Positions 42,642-52,663 of a DNA stretch of 64,000 nucleotides are shown here, piece after piece. The position numbers and the translations under genes were made by a program. Numbering within the stretch: the first letter of the stretch is position 1; each line of letters begins with the position of its first letter. The DNA comes from Nocardioides sp. GY 10127 (GTDB lineage Bacteria > Actinomycetota > Actinomycetes > Propionibacteriales > Nocardioidaceae): contig NZ_STGL01000005.1 in NCBI RefSeq assembly GCF_004919085.1, forward strand, positions 434,001-498,000, given 5' to 3'. The notes under the pieces were generated by a model. The model was given only the letters and a program-made list of their open reading frames with translations, did no database searches and was not told where the DNA came from.

Positions 42642-43421
42642 TCAGCCCCCGGTCCGGCGGGCGACCTCCTCGCGGCGGGTGGCGTCCATGGCGCTCTCGT
42701 ACGAGGCCACCAGGCCCGCCACCGTCACCGGCTTCATCGCGGCCACGAGCGCCTGGAGCTGCGCGGGCGTCGCGTCGTCGCGGTAGGCGGGCCAGACCTG
42801 GGTGCGGAAGACGTCGTCCAGCTCCGCGGCGAGCGCGCGACCGGCGCGCTCGCACGCCTCCCCGGCCGCCCGGGCCGCGGCGAGCGGGAAGCCGAGGTCG
42901 AGCAACGTGAGCCCGACCGGCAGCCGCGCGGCGGCCACGCGGTACCCCCCGTCGCCGTGCCCGTCGCCCGCCCCGCCGCCGTCCCGGTCCGGGCGGACGA
43001 TGCCGAGGGCGTCGAGCAGGGCCAGCGCGTCGTCGTCGAGCGTGCGGCCGGCCCGCTGCTCCAGCGCCGCGCGGCTCGGCACCGCCTCGTCGTCCGCGTG
43101 CCAGGGCGTGAGCATGGTGCGCCGCACGGCGACCTCGTCGGCGCTGGCCTCCGCGGGGAGCGTCGCCAGGTAGCCCTCGATGGCGGCGAGGGTGAAGCCG
43201 TGGCCCTGGAGCTCGCGGACCAGCTCCAGCCGGGCCACGTGCAGGGCGGTGTAGTACCCCGAGCGCCCCTTCCGCACCGGCGCCGGCAGCAGGCCGCGGG
43301 AGGTGTAGAAGCGGACGTTGCGGACGCTCACGCCGGTCCGCTCGGTGAGCTCGGCGAGGGTGAGCAGGGCGTCCTGCCCGGCGCGCCCGGCGTCGCCGCC
43401 GTCGGGATCGTGCTGCGTCAT
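42642..43421 (-). CDS. MerR-family transcriptional regulator
   Basis: 259 residues. Winged-helix MerR domain at about 18-90: LLTLAELTERTGVSVRNVRFYTSRGLL, then GYYTALHVARLELVRELQGHGFTLAAIEGYL. The C-terminal 160 residues form a separate ligand domain with no Cys metal cluster, so an organic ligand such as an acyl-CoA is more likely than a metal. It is divergent from fadA-fadB, whose promoter has the long spacer that MerR proteins unwind. The ATG at 43421 follows GAGGAGGGG. It probably controls fadA-fadB and itself. Confidence 0.9.
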   Translation of the reverse strand: MTQHDPDGGDAGRAGQDALLTLAELTERTGVSVRNVRFYTSRGLLPAPVRKGRSGYYTALHVARLELVRELQGHGFTLAAIEGYLATLPAEASADEVAVRRTMLTPWHADDEAVPSRAALEQRAGRTLDDDALALLDALGIVRPDRDGGGAGDGHGDGGYRVAAARLPVGLTLLDLGFPLAAARAAGEACERAGRALAAELDDVFRTQVWPAYRDDATPAQLQALVAAMKPVTVAGLVASYESAMDATRREEVARRTGG

Positions 43422-43452
43422 GGCCCCTCCTCGTCCGTCCTCGGGCTGCCCC

Positions 43453-43483
43453 TTGACCACCGTGACAGTACCGGTGTCATGAT
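43453..43483 (+). promoter_or_regulatory. MerR-type promoter of fadA-fadB
   Basis: -35 TTGACC (43453-43458) and -10 CATGAT (43478-43483) are separated by 19 bp, two more than optimal. The dyad TGACA-N7-TGTCA (43463-43479) sits in the spacer and its edge touches the -10. This is the classic MerR layout, in which the regulator twists DNA to align the two elements. Confidence 0.65.
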
Positions 43484-43555
43484 CGGACGTGGCGCGCGTC
43501 ACCCAGCCCGCGCCGCCGCACCGCCCCCACCCGCCGCCAGCAGAGAGGCACCGGC

Positions 43556-44773
43556 ATGCCCGAGGCGTTCATCTACGACCACCTGCGCACCCCACGGGGG
43601 CGCGGCAAGGCGACCGGGAGCCTGGCCGAGGCCACGCCGGTCTCGCTCGCCACCGGCCTGCTCACCGCGCTGCGGACCCGCAACCCCGGCCTGGACGCCG
43701 GGATCGAGGCGGTGGACGACGTGGTGCTCGGTGTCGTGACGCCGATCGGCGAGCAGGGCGGCGACCTCGGCAAGACCGCAGCCCTGGCCGCCGGCTACCC
43801 CGAGACCACCGCCGGGGTGCAGCTCAACCGGTTCTGCGCCTCGGGGCTGGAGGCCGTCAACCAGGCCGCCGCCCGGGTGCGCTCGGGCTGGGAGGACGTC
43901 ATCGTCGCCGGCGGCGTCGAGCACATGTCGTCCACGCCGATCGGCGCCGACGGCGGCCCGTGGGCCGCGGACCCCGCCACGGCGCTGGCCACCGGGTTCG
44001 TCCCGCAGGGCATCGGCGCCGACCTCATCGCCACCCTCGGCGGCTGGACGCGCACCGACGTGGACGCCTTCGCCGCCGAGTCCCACGCCCGCGCCGCCAA
44101 GGCCTGGGCGGACGGTCGCTTCGCCGCGTCCGTCGTGCCGGTGCTCGACCGCAACGGGCTGCCCCTGCTCGAGACCGACGAGACGGTCCGGCCCGGCACC
44201 TCGGTGGAGTCGCTGGCCGGCCTGCGGCCCTCGTTCGCCGCGCTGGGCCGGGACTTCGGCTTCGACGCGGTCGCGCTGGAGAAGTACCACTGGGTCGAGT
44301 CGATCGACCACGTCCACCACGCGGGGAACTCGTCGGGCATCGTCGACGGCGCCGCCCTGGTGCTCCTGGGCTCCGAGGACGCCGGCGCCCGGCTGGGACT
44401 GGAGCCCCGCGCCCGGGTGCTGAGCGCGGCCGTCTCCGGCGCCGACCCCACCATCATGCTCACCGGCCCGGCCCCGGCCGCCCGCAAGGCGCTGGCCAAG
44501 GCCGGCCTCGAGGTCGGCGACATCGACCTGTTCGAGATCAACGAGGCGTTCGCGGCGGTCGCTCTGCGCTTCATGGCCGACCTCGGCATCGACCACGAGA
44601 TCACCAACGTCAACGGAGGAGCCATCGCCATGGGCCACCCGCTCGGCGCCACCGGCGCCATGATCCTCGGCACGCTCGTCGACGAGCTCGAGCGCCGCGA
44701 CCTGCGCCGCGGCCTCGCGACGCTGTGCGTCGGCGGCGGCATGGGCATCGCCACGATCGTGGAGCGGGTGTGA
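43556..44773 (+). CDS. fadA: Acetyl-CoA acyltransferase (3-ketoacyl-CoA thiolase)
   Basis: 405 residues. Last step of beta-oxidation: cleaves 3-ketoacyl-CoA with CoA. Active-site Cys 94 in [11 protein letters not shown], His 361 in [13 protein letters not shown] and Cys 391 in [15 protein letters not shown] is also intact. The ATG follows AGAGAGG by 7 nt. fadB starts within its stop (GTGA), giving a two-gene operon for a soluble or membrane-associated FadAB trifunctional complex, with FadA first. Confidence 0.95.
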   Translation: MPEAFIYDHLRTPRGRGKATGSLAEATPVSLATGLLTALRTRNPGLDAGIEAVDDVVLGVVTPIGEQGGDLGKTAALAAGYPETTAGVQLNRFCASGLEAVNQAAARVRSGWEDVIVAGGVEHMSSTPIGADGGPWAADPATALATGFVPQGIGADLIATLGGWTRTDVDAFAAESHARAAKAWADGRFAASVVPVLDRNGLPLLETDETVRPGTSVESLAGLRPSFAALGRDFGFDAVALEKYHWVESIDHVHHAGNSSGIVDGAALVLLGSEDAGARLGLEPRARVLSAAVSGADPTIMLTGPAPAARKALAKAGLEVGDIDLFEINEAFAAVALRFMADLGIDHEITNVNGGAIAMGHPLGATGAMILGTLVDELERRDLRRGLATLCVGGGMGIATIVERV

Positions 44774-47028
44774 GCGCCGTGCCGGACACCGCCGTGAACC
44801 CCGCCGTGAACCCCGCCGTGGACACCTCCGTCACCTACCGCCTCGACGACGAGGGGATCGCCACGATCCTGCTCGACGACCCGCAGGCGCGGGTGAACAC
44901 GATGAACGACCGCTTCGGCCCGGCCTACGCCGCGGCCGTGGACGCGCTGCTGGCCGACGTCACCGCCCGGCCCGACGACGTCCGGGGTGTCGTGCTGGCC
45001 AGCGGGAAGTCGACGTTCTTCGCGGGCGGCGACCTGCTGGCCATGCAGCGCTCCGGCCCGGAGGAGGCCGAGGCGACCTTCGCGATGGTCGAGGACCTCA
45101 AGGCCACGATGCGCCGGCTGGAGACCTGCGGGCGACCCGTCGTCGCGGCGATCAACGGCGCGGCGCTGGGTGGAGGCCTCGAGCTCGCGCTGGCCTGCCA
45201 CCACCGGGTCGTGGCGGACGACCCGCGGATCAGGCTGGGGCTCCCGGAGGCCACGCTGGGCCTGCTGCCCGGGGGCGGCGGGGTCACCCGCGTGACCCGG
45301 ATGCTCGGCCTCCAGTCGGCCCTCATGGACGTCCTGCTGCGCGGGCCGCAGATGGCCCCGGCGAAGGCGCTGGCCCAGGGGCTCGTCGACGAGGTCGTGC
45401 CTGCCGAGGACCTGCTCGCGCGCGCCCGGGCGTGGGTGCTCGCCCACCCCGACGCCCACACCCAGCCCTGGGACGCCCCCGGCTACCGGATGCCCGGCGG
45501 CGCGCCCTCGAGCCGGCAGATGGCGCAGGCCCTCCCCGCCTTCCCGGCGCTGCTGCGCCAGCAGATGAAGGGGCACGTGCCCCCGGCGCAGGCGGCCATC
45601 CTCGCCGCCGCGGTGGAGGGCGCCGGGCGCGACTTCGCCGCGGCCTCCCGGATCGAGTCGCGGTACTTCACCTCGCTGGTGTCCTCGCAGACCTCGACCA
45701 ACATGATCCAGGCGTTCTTCTGCGACATGCAGGCCGTCAACGGCCCGGCCCACCGGCCCGCGGGAGTGGAGCCGTTCCGGCCCGCGCGGGTCGCCGTGCT
45801 CGGCGCCGGGATGATGGGCGCGGGGATCGCCTACTCCTGCGCGCGCGCCGGGCTGGACGTCGTCCTCAAGGACGTCTCGGTGGAGGCGGCCGAGCGCGGC
45901 CGCGGGTACACCGAGCGCCTCAACGCCGCGGCCGTGGAGAAGGGGCGGACGACGCCCGAGAAGGCCGCGGCCGTGCTGGCTCGGATCACGCCCACCGCCG
46001 AGGCGGCCGACCTGGCCGGCTGCGACCTGGTGATCGAGGCCGTCTTCGAGGACCCGGCGCTCAAGGCCGAGGTCTTCGCGCAGGTGCTGCCGCACCTCGA
46101 GCCGGGCGCGCTGCTGTGCTCCAACACCTCGACCCTGCCCATCACCGAGCTCGCGAGCGCGGTCTCGGCGGCCACGGGAGAGGACGTCGCGGAGCGGTTC
46201 CTCGGCCTGCACTTCTTCAGCCCGGTGGACAGGATGCCGCTCGTCGAGATCGTCCGCGGCCGCGCGACGGGCGACCGGGCGCTGGCCCACGCCCACGACG
46301 TCGTCCGCGCGATCGCCAAGACGCCGATCATCGTCAACGACTCCCGGGGCTTCTACACCTCCCGCGTCATCGGGGTGCGGATCAACGAGGGCCTGGCGAT
46401 GCTGGCCGAGGGCGTCCACCCGGTCTCGCTCGAGCGCGCGGCGACGCAGGCGGGCTACCCCGTCGGGCCGCTCCAGCTCACCGACGAGCTCAACATGGAG
46501 CTGCTCGCGCGGATCGCCGACGCCACCGAGGCCGCCCAGCCCGAGCGGGCCCACCCGGGCACCGCGGTGGTGCGGCGGATGATCGCGCTCGGGCGGCCCT
46601 CGCGGCTGAAGGGTGCGGGCTTCTACGAGTACGAGGGCGGACGTCGGCGGGGCCTGTGGGCCGGTCTGGCCGACGAGTTCGGCTCCACCGTCGGCTCGCT
46701 GGACGACCGCGACGCGGCCGTGCCGTTCCGCGACGTGGCCGACCGGATGCTCTTCGCCGAGGCGATCGAGACGGTGCGCTGCTTCGAGGAGGGTGTGCTC
46801 ACCTCGTCGGCGGCCGCCAACATCGGCTCCATCCTCGGCATCGGCTTCCCGGGGACCACCGGCGGTGCCGCGCAGCTCGTGCACGGCTACGAGGGGGCGG
46901 ACGGCTCGGTCGGCCCGGCCGCGTTCGTGGCCCGCGCCGACGAGCTCGCCGCGCGCTACGGGGACCGGTTCGCCGTCCCGGCGCTCCTGCGGGGGCTGGC
47001 GGAGCGGGGCGAGCGCCTGCCCGCCTGA
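44770..47028 (+). CDS. fadB: Beta-oxidation multifunctional protein: enoyl-CoA hydratase / 3-hydroxyacyl-CoA dehydrogenase
   Basis: 752 residues. The N-terminal crotonase domain (about 20-220) has [10 protein letters not shown] and [21 protein letters not shown] (oxyanion-hole Gly and catalytic Glu region). The NAD-binding half (about 335-515) has [13 protein letters not shown] and [30 protein letters not shown]. The C-terminal helical 3HCDH domains follow (about 515-745, [30 protein letters not shown]). The N-terminus [10 protein letters not shown] comes from a 12-bp DNA duplication. The GTG start overlaps the fadA stop. It ends in short CCTGAC repeats. Confidence 0.94.
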   Translation: MSAVPDTAVNPAVNPAVDTSVTYRLDDEGIATILLDDPQARVNTMNDRFGPAYAAAVDALLADVTARPDDVRGVVLASGKSTFFAGGDLLAMQRSGPEEAEATFAMVEDLKATMRRLETCGRPVVAAINGAALGGGLELALACHHRVVADDPRIRLGLPEATLGLLPGGGGVTRVTRMLGLQSALMDVLLRGPQMAPAKALAQGLVDEVVPAEDLLARARAWVLAHPDAHTQPWDAPGYRMPGGAPSSRQMAQALPAFPALLRQQMKGHVPPAQAAILAAAVEGAGRDFAAASRIESRYFTSLVSSQTSTNMIQAFFCDMQAVNGPAHRPAGVEPFRPARVAVLGAGMMGAGIAYSCARAGLDVVLKDVSVEAAERGRGYTERLNAAAVEKGRTTPEKAAAVLARITPTAEAADLAGCDLVIEAVFEDPALKAEVFAQVLPHLEPGALLCSNTSTLPITELASAVSAATGEDVAERFLGLHFFSPVDRMPLVEIVRGRATGDRALAHAHDVVRAIAKTPIIVNDSRGFYTSRVIGVRINEGLAMLAEGVHPVSLERAATQAGYPVGPLQLTDELNMELLARIADATEAAQPERAHPGTAVVRRMIALGRPSRLKGAGFYEYEGGRRRGLWAGLADEFGSTVGSLDDRDAAVPFRDVADRMLFAEAIETVRCFEEGVLTSSAAANIGSILGIGFPGTTGGAAQLVHGYEGADGSVGPAAFVARADELAARYGDRFAVPALLRGLAERGERLPA

Positions 47029-47048
47029 CTGACCCGCCTGACCCGGCT

Positions 47049-47069
47049 GACCGGGCCGACGGCCCGGTC
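47049..47069. terminator. Hairpin between convergent fadB and SDR genes
   Basis: Perfect 9-bp stem GACCGGGCC/GGCCCGGTC with a 3-nt loop, 3 bp from the SDR stop codon. Confidence 0.75.
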
Positions 47070-47071
47070 GC

Positions 47072-47827
47072 TCAGCCGAGGCGCCGCGCCAGCCGGGGCG
47101 GCGCCACGGCGAGCACGCGCGCCAGCACCTCCCAGGGCCACCGCGGGAGGTAGGCGCGGGGGACCTCCTTCTCGATCGCCTCGACCATGGCGCGGACGCC
47201 GGTCTCCGTGTCGACCATGAGCGGGGTGCGGCCGGACTTCGCACCGGTCATCTCCGAGACGATGTACCCGGGGTGCAGGACGGTCACCCGCACGCGTCCG
47301 GCGAGGTCGCCGGCGTCCACCTCCGCCCGGACGCCCTCGGCCAGCCGCGCGACGGCGGCCTTGGACGCGGCGTAGGCGGTCATGTGGCGGGGCATCGCAC
47401 GGACGCTCATCACGGACGAGACCACCACCAGGTGGCCGTGGCCCTGGTCGCGGAAGACCGCCATGGCGGCCTCCATGGTGGCCAGCGCGCCGACCACGTT
47501 GGTCATGAGCGTCTCGATGTTCGCGTCGGGACGCCCGGACCCGATCGGCCGGCCCTTCCCGGCCCCCGCGTTGACGACGACCCGCTCGAGGCCGCCGAGC
47601 TCGGCGCGCAGCCCGTCGACCACCCGCGGCACCGTGGCGAGCTCGGTGACGTCCAGGGGAGCGGTGGCGACGCGGACACCGGGCGAGGTCTCGCCGATCT
47701 CGGCGCGGAGGTCGTCGAGCCGGTCGGTGCGCCGGGCGGTGAGCGCCAGGTCATGGCCGCGGGCGGCCAGCTGCCGCGCCATCTCGGCGCCGAGGCCGGA
47801 GGACGCCCCGGTGATCAGGGTCCGCAT
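47072..47827 (-). CDS. Short-chain dehydrogenase/reductase
   Basis: 251 residues, classical SDR. Cofactor motif TGASSGLG (about 6-13), NAG (about 87-89), catalytic Ser in [15 protein letters not shown] with the Tyr-x-x-x-Lys pair (about 149-153) and HPGYIVSEM. The Arg pair after the Gly motif (LTARRTDR) suggests NADP. The C-terminus is basic and hydrophobic ([16 protein letters not shown]), a possible membrane contact. The start at ATG 47827 is chosen because CAGGAT ends 7 nt before it. It converges on fadB; substrate unknown, lipid-type possible. Confidence 0.9.
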   Translation of the reverse strand: MRTLITGASSGLGAEMARQLAARGHDLALTARRTDRLDDLRAEIGETSPGVRVATAPLDVTELATVPRVVDGLRAELGGLERVVVNAGAGKGRPIGSGRPDANIETLMTNVVGALATMEAAMAVFRDQGHGHLVVVSSVMSVRAMPRHMTAYAASKAAVARLAEGVRAEVDAGDLAGRVRVTVLHPGYIVSEMTGAKSGRTPLMVDTETGVRAMVEAIEKEVPRAYLPRWPWEVLARVLAVAPPRLARRLG

Positions 47828-47834
47828 CCGACGC

Positions 47835-47840
47835 ATCCTG
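47835..47840 (-). promoter_or_regulatory. -10 element CAGGAT for SDR gene, leaderless
   Basis: Minus strand, 7 nt before the ATG at 47827. Confidence 0.4.
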
Positions 47841-47879
47841 CACCACGGGGGAGGGGCTGTCGAGGGTGCTGGCAGGTGA

Positions 47880-48058
47880 AGAGGAATTTCCGGTCCGGAT
47901 ATGTATCAGGCAGGGAACTTTTCTGCCCTGACTCACAGGTGACTCTTGACTTCCTCTCATCGGACGAGTGAGGTGTGCAATCACTCCCCCCGCGTTCCAG
48001 CCGGCATCGGGCGCCGACGCGCGAGGGGTGACTCGGGCAATTGAGGGAGAACACACCT
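47880..48058 (+). promoter_or_regulatory. AT-richer leader of the subtilase gene
   Basis: This region is much less GC-rich than its surroundings. It has a -35-like TTGACT at 47946-47951, an imperfect hairpin CAGGCAG...CTGCCCTG near 47908-47932, and a Shine-Dalgarno GAGGGAG at 48043-48049. No clean -10 is visible. I see no gene in it. Confidence 0.4.
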
Positions 48059-51000
48059 GTGTCTGCAGAGACGACAGGCCGTTCGTCGCGCGCTCGCGCA
48101 CTCGGCCTGCTCTCCGTGGGGGCGCTGACGCTGGGCCTGATGGCCAGCACCGCGCCCGCCACGGCGAGCGAGAACACCAGCGACAAGATCACCAAGGTCG
48201 ACGGCAAGGCCCCCGTGGCCTACGACGCCGGCGACTACATCGTGATGATGAAGCAGCCGGGTGCTGCTTCCTACGCGGGCGGCACGAACGGGCTGGCCGC
48301 GACGCGCTCCACCAGCGGCCGCTTCGACGCCCGCTCCAGCGCGGTGGCGAGCTACACGAGCTACCTCAAGCGGTCGAACCGCCAGGTCGCCTCCGCGGTC
48401 GGCGCGACGATCGACTCCCAGTTCACGATCGCCTCCAACGGCTTCAGCGCGCACCTGACCGGCAAGCAGGCCACCGAGCTCGCCAAGGACAAGGACGTGC
48501 TCGCGGTCGTCGAGAACGACCGTCGCGAGCTGCTCGACTACGACTCCGACAACACCGCCAACTTCCTCGACATGGTCGGCAAGGGCGGCTCCTGGGCGTC
48601 CAACGGCGGCCGGAGCAAGGCCGGCGCCGGCGTGGTCGTGGGCGTGCTCGACACCGGCATCTGGCCCGAGTCGAAGTCGTTCAAGGGCGCGGCGCTCAGC
48701 TCCAGGCCCACCGGTGCGTGGGACGCGACGATGTCCCCGATCGGCGTCACCAGCATGAAGAAGGCCGACGGCACCACCTTCACCGGTGAGTGCGAGACGG
48801 GCGAGGACTTCGAGCTGAGCGACTGCTCCTCGAAGATCATCGGCGCCCGCTACTACGACGACTCCTTCCTCGCCTACGTCGACGCCGGCTACATCGTGCC
48901 CAACGACGGCGAGGTCGACTCCGCGCGCGACGGCGACAGCCACGGCTCGCACACCGCCTCCACCGCGGCCGGTCGGCCGGTCAACGACGTCGTCACGGAG
49001 GGCGTCGAGTTCGGCCAGGTCGTCGGCATGGCGCCCCAGGCGTCCGTGGCGGCCTACAAGGTCTGCTGGGAGGCGACGACCCCCGACGGCGACGACGCCA
49101 GCGGCTGCTACACCGACGCGATCCTCAGCGCGATCGACGACGCCGTCCGCGACGGCGTCGACGTCATCAACTACTCCATCGGCGGCAGCCCGAGCGAGGA
49201 CTACGACGTGACGGACGTGGCCTTCGCCGGCGCCGCCGACGCCGGTGTCTTCGTCGCGGCCTCGGCGGGCAACTCCGGCCCGACCGCCTCCAGCGTGGAC
49301 AACCAGGGCCCCTGGCTGACCTCGGTCGCGGCCTCGACCTACCGCAACTTCGACGGCACCGTCGTCCTCGGGGACGGCACCACGATGCTCGGCGCCACGT
49401 CGAGCAGCAGCGGCGTGCCCGAGCAGACGGCCCTCGTCGACTCCGACCCGTCGTCGACCGACCTGGACAGCCCGTCCGACGCCAAGCTCTGCGCTCCGGA
49501 CTCGCTCGACAGCGCTGACGTCGAGGGCAAGATCGTGGTCTGCCTGCGCGGCGTCCAGGCCCGAGTCGACAAGTCCGCCGAGGTCGCCCGTGCCGGCGGC
49601 ATCGGCATGATCCTGGTGAACCCGAGCGAGCAGGGCCTCGTGTCCGACTTCCACTCGGTGCCGACGATCCACCTCGAGTCCGACTACGCCGAGGCGATCT
49701 ACGCCTACGTCGACTACGCCGCGGAGCCCACTGCGGCGCTCCTGCCCGGCAACGAGTCCGACGAGCCCTCGGCCGCCGTTCCGGTCATCGCCGGCTTCTC
49801 CTCGCGCGGCCCCGGCATCTCCAACGACATGGACATCCTCAACCCCGACATCGCCGCCCCGGGCGTGGACGTCCTCGCGGCCGTCGCTCCCTCGGTGGAC
49901 TCCGGTCGCAACTACGACCTCGAGTCGGGCACGTCCATGGCCTCGCCGCACATCGCGGGCCTCGGCGCCTTCATCCTGAGCCGCCACCCCAACTGGACGC
50001 CGCAGCAGGTCCAGTCCGCGATGATGACGACCGCGACGAGCACCCGGAAGGCGAACGGCAACGTCGACAAGGACGTCTTCGCCTCCGGCGCCGGTGAGGT
50101 CACGCCGACCTCGATGTTCGACCCGGGCCTGTTCGTCGCCTCGACGGCCAAGCAGTGGTACGGGCTCCTGGCCTGGGACGGCTGGGACACGGGCGTGAAG
50201 GCGATCGACCCGAAGAAGGTCAACATCCCCTCGATGGCCGACGGCAGCGTGCTGGAGACCACCACCTTCACGCGCACCTTCACCCTCGCCAAGTCCGGCA
50301 CCTGGACCCCGCACGCCTCCGTCCCCGGCTTCGACGTGACCTTCAGCAAGGCCCGCATCTCCGGGGCCAAGGGTCAGAAGCGGACGCTGAAGATCACCTT
50401 CACCCCCGACGCGGACGCCTCCTACGGGAAGTGGGCCAAGGGCTACGTCACCCTGCGCGGCACCACCCGCGTGCGGATGCCCGTCGCCCTGCGCCCGCAG
50501 AAGATCGTGGCGCCGGCCGAGGTCACCGCCGAGGGCACGGACGGCTCGGTCGACGTCACCGTCACGGGTGGCACGTCCGAGGACGTGCCGCTGACCATGG
50601 AGGGCCTCGCCGGGGCCGACGTGGTCTCGGGCGAGGTCGACCCGAGCGACTACCAGCTCTACTGCGTGGACGCGGACGACGCGAGCTCGCTGCTCCGCTT
50701 CGACCTCGACGCGGAGGACGACACCGCGGACCTCGACCTGTACGTGTACTCGTTCACCGAGGCGGGCTGCGACGGCGACTACGCCGAGGTCGGCAGCTCG
50801 GCGACGGGCTCGGCCGACGAGTCGGTCACGGTCGAGTCCCCGGACTCCCCGTCCTACATGGTCGAGGTGGACGGCTACTCCGCTGGTGAGCTGGGCTCGC
50901 CGATGGCCTTCGACCTCAAGGTCTACGACGTGAGCCCGGCCGCCTCGGCCGGCGACGTCACCTTCACCCCCGACACCCTGTCGCTGGAGCCCCGGCAGGA

Positions 51001-51121
51001 CACGACGTTCACCACGTCGTGGACCGGCCTGGACGCGGACGCCGAGTATCTCGGCTACATCCACTACGGCGACACCGGCGTCACCACCCTGCTGCGGGTC
51101 ACCACGCCCGCCGCGGGCTGA
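48059..51121 (+). CDS. Large secreted S8 subtilisin-like protease with PA insert
   Basis: 1020 residues. Signal peptide at about 1-37 (ALGLLSVGALTLGLMASTAPATASE), inhibitor I9 propeptide (about 55-155, YIVMMKQPG... to VVENDRREL), then a peptidase domain with Asp 198 (VLDTGIW), His 295 (SHGSHTAS) and Ser 626 (SGTSMASPHIAG). A protease-associated (PA) domain is inserted between His and Ser (about 475-560). The C-terminus has an Fn3-like domain and a second acidic beta domain with paired Cys (YCVDADD, GCDGDY). The layout is like plant cucumisin-type and actinobacterial exoproteases. The GTG at 48059 is preferred over the TTG at 48041. Confidence 0.93.
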   Translation: MSAETTGRSSRARALGLLSVGALTLGLMASTAPATASENTSDKITKVDGKAPVAYDAGDYIVMMKQPGAASYAGGTNGLAATRSTSGRFDARSSAVASYTSYLKRSNRQVASAVGATIDSQFTIASNGFSAHLTGKQATELAKDKDVLAVVENDRRELLDYDSDNTANFLDMVGKGGSWASNGGRSKAGAGVVVGVLDTGIWPESKSFKGAALSSRPTGAWDATMSPIGVTSMKKADGTTFTGECETGEDFELSDCSSKIIGARYYDDSFLAYVDAGYIVPNDGEVDSARDGDSHGSHTASTAAGRPVNDVVTEGVEFGQVVGMAPQASVAAYKVCWEATTPDGDDASGCYTDAILSAIDDAVRDGVDVINYSIGGSPSEDYDVTDVAFAGAADAGVFVAASAGNSGPTASSVDNQGPWLTSVAASTYRNFDGTVVLGDGTTMLGATSSSSGVPEQTALVDSDPSSTDLDSPSDAKLCAPDSLDSADVEGKIVVCLRGVQARVDKSAEVARAGGIGMILVNPSEQGLVSDFHSVPTIHLESDYAEAIYAYVDYAAEPTAALLPGNESDEPSAAVPVIAGFSSRGPGISNDMDILNPDIAAPGVDVLAAVAPSVDSGRNYDLESGTSMASPHIAGLGAFILSRHPNWTPQQVQSAMMTTATSTRKANGNVDKDVFASGAGEVTPTSMFDPGLFVASTAKQWYGLLAWDGWDTGVKAIDPKKVNIPSMADGSVLETTTFTRTFTLAKSGTWTPHASVPGFDVTFSKARISGAKGQKRTLKITFTPDADASYGKWAKGYVTLRGTTRVRMPVALRPQKIVAPAEVTAEGTDGSVDVTVTGGTSEDVPLTMEGLAGADVVSGEVDPSDYQLYCVDADDASSLLRFDLDAEDDTADLDLYVYSFTEAGCDGDYAEVGSSATGSADESVTVESPDSPSYMVEVDGYSAGELGSPMAFDLKVYDVSPAASAGDVTFTPDTLSLEPRQDTTFTTSWTGLDADAEYLGYIHYGDTGVTTLLRVTTPAAG

Positions 51122-51130
51122 CGGGGAACC

Positions 51131-51170
51131 GCAGCACCCAGCAGCACCCAGCACCACCCAGCACCAAGAA
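51131..51170. repeat. 10-bp x4 repeat just after a stop codon
   Basis: GCAGCACCCA twice, then GCACCACCCA and GCACCAAGAA, directly before the terminator hairpin of the subtilase gene. Confidence 0.8.
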
Positions 51171-51206
51171 GCGACGGCCGTCCCGCACCCGCGGGGCGGC
51201 CGTCGC
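51171..51206 (+). terminator. 15-bp hairpin after subtilase gene
   Basis: Arms 51171-51185 and 51192-51206 pair fully, allowing one G-U pair, around a 6-nt loop. Confidence 0.8.
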
Positions 51207-51245
51207 CGCGTCCGGGCCCGGCCGGCGACGCCCTACCTACTCGGT

Positions 51246-51264
51246 ATGCATACGTGGTATGCAT
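51246..51264. promoter_or_regulatory. ATGCATAC-GTG-GTATGCAT operator of the PadR operon
   Basis: Perfect 8-bp arms around a 3-bp centre; GGTATGCAT also recurs as a direct repeat (51243, 51256). It lies 47 bp before the padR-like ATG in the promoter area. PadR proteins bind ATGC/T-rich dyads and usually repress their own operon. Confidence 0.65.
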
Positions 51265-51311
51265 GTCCTCGCAGGCGCAGGGAGCGCCTGTCGACCGGGA
51301 GGTGCCACGCC

Positions 51312-51944
51312 ATGTCCGTGAAGCTCGCGCTGCTCGCGCTGCTGGAGACCGAGCCGATGTACGGCTACCAGCTGCGCACGGAGTTCGAGGCCCGCACCGG
51401 CTCGACCTGGCCGCTCAACGTCGGGCAGGTGTACACGACGCTCACCCGCCTCGAGCGGGACGGGCTCGTCGAGCCCGCCCCGGGCGCGGAGGGGGCGGAG
51501 GCCGACGGCCAGTCGCAGCAGCGCTACCGGCTCACCGACCGCGGCCGCGAGGAGGTGGCCGCGTGGTTCACCACGCCGGTCGCCCGCACCCAGCCGGCGC
51601 GCGACGAGCTCGCCATCAAGATCGCGCTCGCCGTCACCGTCCCGGGGGTGGACGTCGGGGCCCTCCTCCAGCGGCAGCGGACCGCCTCGATGACGGCGCT
51701 GCAGGACTACACGCGCCTCAAGCGCCGCGCCGGGGACACCGACGGGGACCTGGCCTGGTCCCTCGTCCTGGACTCCCTCGTCTTCGCCGCCGAGGCCGAG
51801 ATCCGCTGGCTCGACCACTGCGAGACCCGCGTGCGCCGGGCCGCCCGGGAGCGCGGGGAGCGCGGGGACAGCGCCGCGGCGACGACTCCCCAGCCGGCCA
51901 CGCAGCCGGTCGAGCAGCCCACGGAGCAGGAGGCCGGGCGATGA
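51312..51944 (+). CDS. PadR-family transcriptional regulator
   Basis: 210 residues. PadR winged helix at about 1-85: MSVKLALLALLETEPMYGYQL, GSTWPLNVGQVYTTLTRLERDGLV, then a wing and a C-terminal helical Vir-type dimerisation domain (about 90-175). The last 30 residues are a Gln/Pro/Thr tail. The ATG follows GGGAGGT. The ABC ATPase gene starts in its stop codon (ATGA), so the regulator is co-transcribed with an ABC exporter it probably represses. The inducer is probably the exported drug, peptide or envelope signal. Confidence 0.92.
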   Translation: MSVKLALLALLETEPMYGYQLRTEFEARTGSTWPLNVGQVYTTLTRLERDGLVEPAPGAEGAEADGQSQQRYRLTDRGREEVAAWFTTPVARTQPARDELAIKIALAVTVPGVDVGALLQRQRTASMTALQDYTRLKRRAGDTDGDLAWSLVLDSLVFAAEAEIRWLDHCETRVRRAARERGERGDSAAATTPQPATQPVEQPTEQEAGR

Positions 51945-52663
51945 GCGCGGTCCTGCGGCTCTCGGGGGTCACCCGGACCCACGGCACCGGCGCGGCCGAG
52001 GTGCACGCGCTGCAGGGCGTCTCGTTCGCCGCCCACGCCGGCGAGCTCGTCGCCGTCATGGGGCCCTCGGGCTCGGGGAAGTCCTCGCTCCTCACCATCG
52101 CCGGCGGCCTCGACTCGCCCACCGAGGGCTCCGTGGAGGTCGAGGGCGTCGACCTCACCGCCCTGGGCGCCACCGGTCGGGCGCGGATGCGCCGCACGTC
52201 CATCGGCTACGTCTTCCAGGGCTTCAACCTGGTGCCGGCGCTCACCGCCGCGGAGAACGTGGCGCTGCCGCGCGAGCTCGACGGCGAGTCGGCGCGGGCG
52301 GCCAGGTCGGCCGCCCTGGCGGCCCTGGACGAGGTCGGCATCGCCCACCTCGCCGACCGCTTCCCCGACGACATGTCGGGCGGCCAGCAGCAGCGGGTGG
52401 CGATCGCCCGCGCCGTGGTCGGCTCCCGGCGACTCATCCTGGCCGACGAGCCGACCGGCGCCCTCGACTCCGAGACCGGCGAGGAGGTGCTCCGGCTGCT
52501 GCGGGCCCGCTGCGACGCGGGCGCCGCCGGCGTCCTCGTCACCCACGAGGCGCGCCACGCGGCGTGGGCAGACCGGGTCGTCTTCCTCCGCGACGGCGTG
52601 GTCGTGGACGAGTCGGGCAGCGCCCCGGTCGAGCGACTCCTCGACGAGCGGCCGGCGCGGTGA
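51941..52663 (+). CDS. ABC transporter ATPase (LolD/MacB-type)
   Basis: 240 residues. Walker A GPSGSGKSSL (about 41), FQGFNLVPALTAAENVALP (the LolD/MacB-type Q-loop), signature MSGGQQQR, Walker B LILADEPTGALDSETG and switch VTHEARHA. The overlap at both ends (ATGA with padR, GTGA with the permease) shows a three-gene coupled operon. It partners the 902-residue FtsX permease. Confidence 0.94.
   Translation: MSAVLRLSGVTRTHGTGAAEVHALQGVSFAAHAGELVAVMGPSGSGKSSLLTIAGGLDSPTEGSVEVEGVDLTALGATGRARMRRTSIGYVFQGFNLVPALTAAENVALPRELDGESARAARSAALAALDEVGIAHLADRFPDDMSGGQQQRVAIARAVVGSRRLILADEPTGALDSETGEEVLRLLRARCDAGAAGVLVTHEARHAAWADRVVFLRDGVVVDESGSAPVERLLDERPAR

Noticed and set aside
47880..48058. A riboswitch before the subtilase gene
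   Set aside because: The region is AT-richer with one imperfect hairpin, but no conserved riboswitch core that I recognise.
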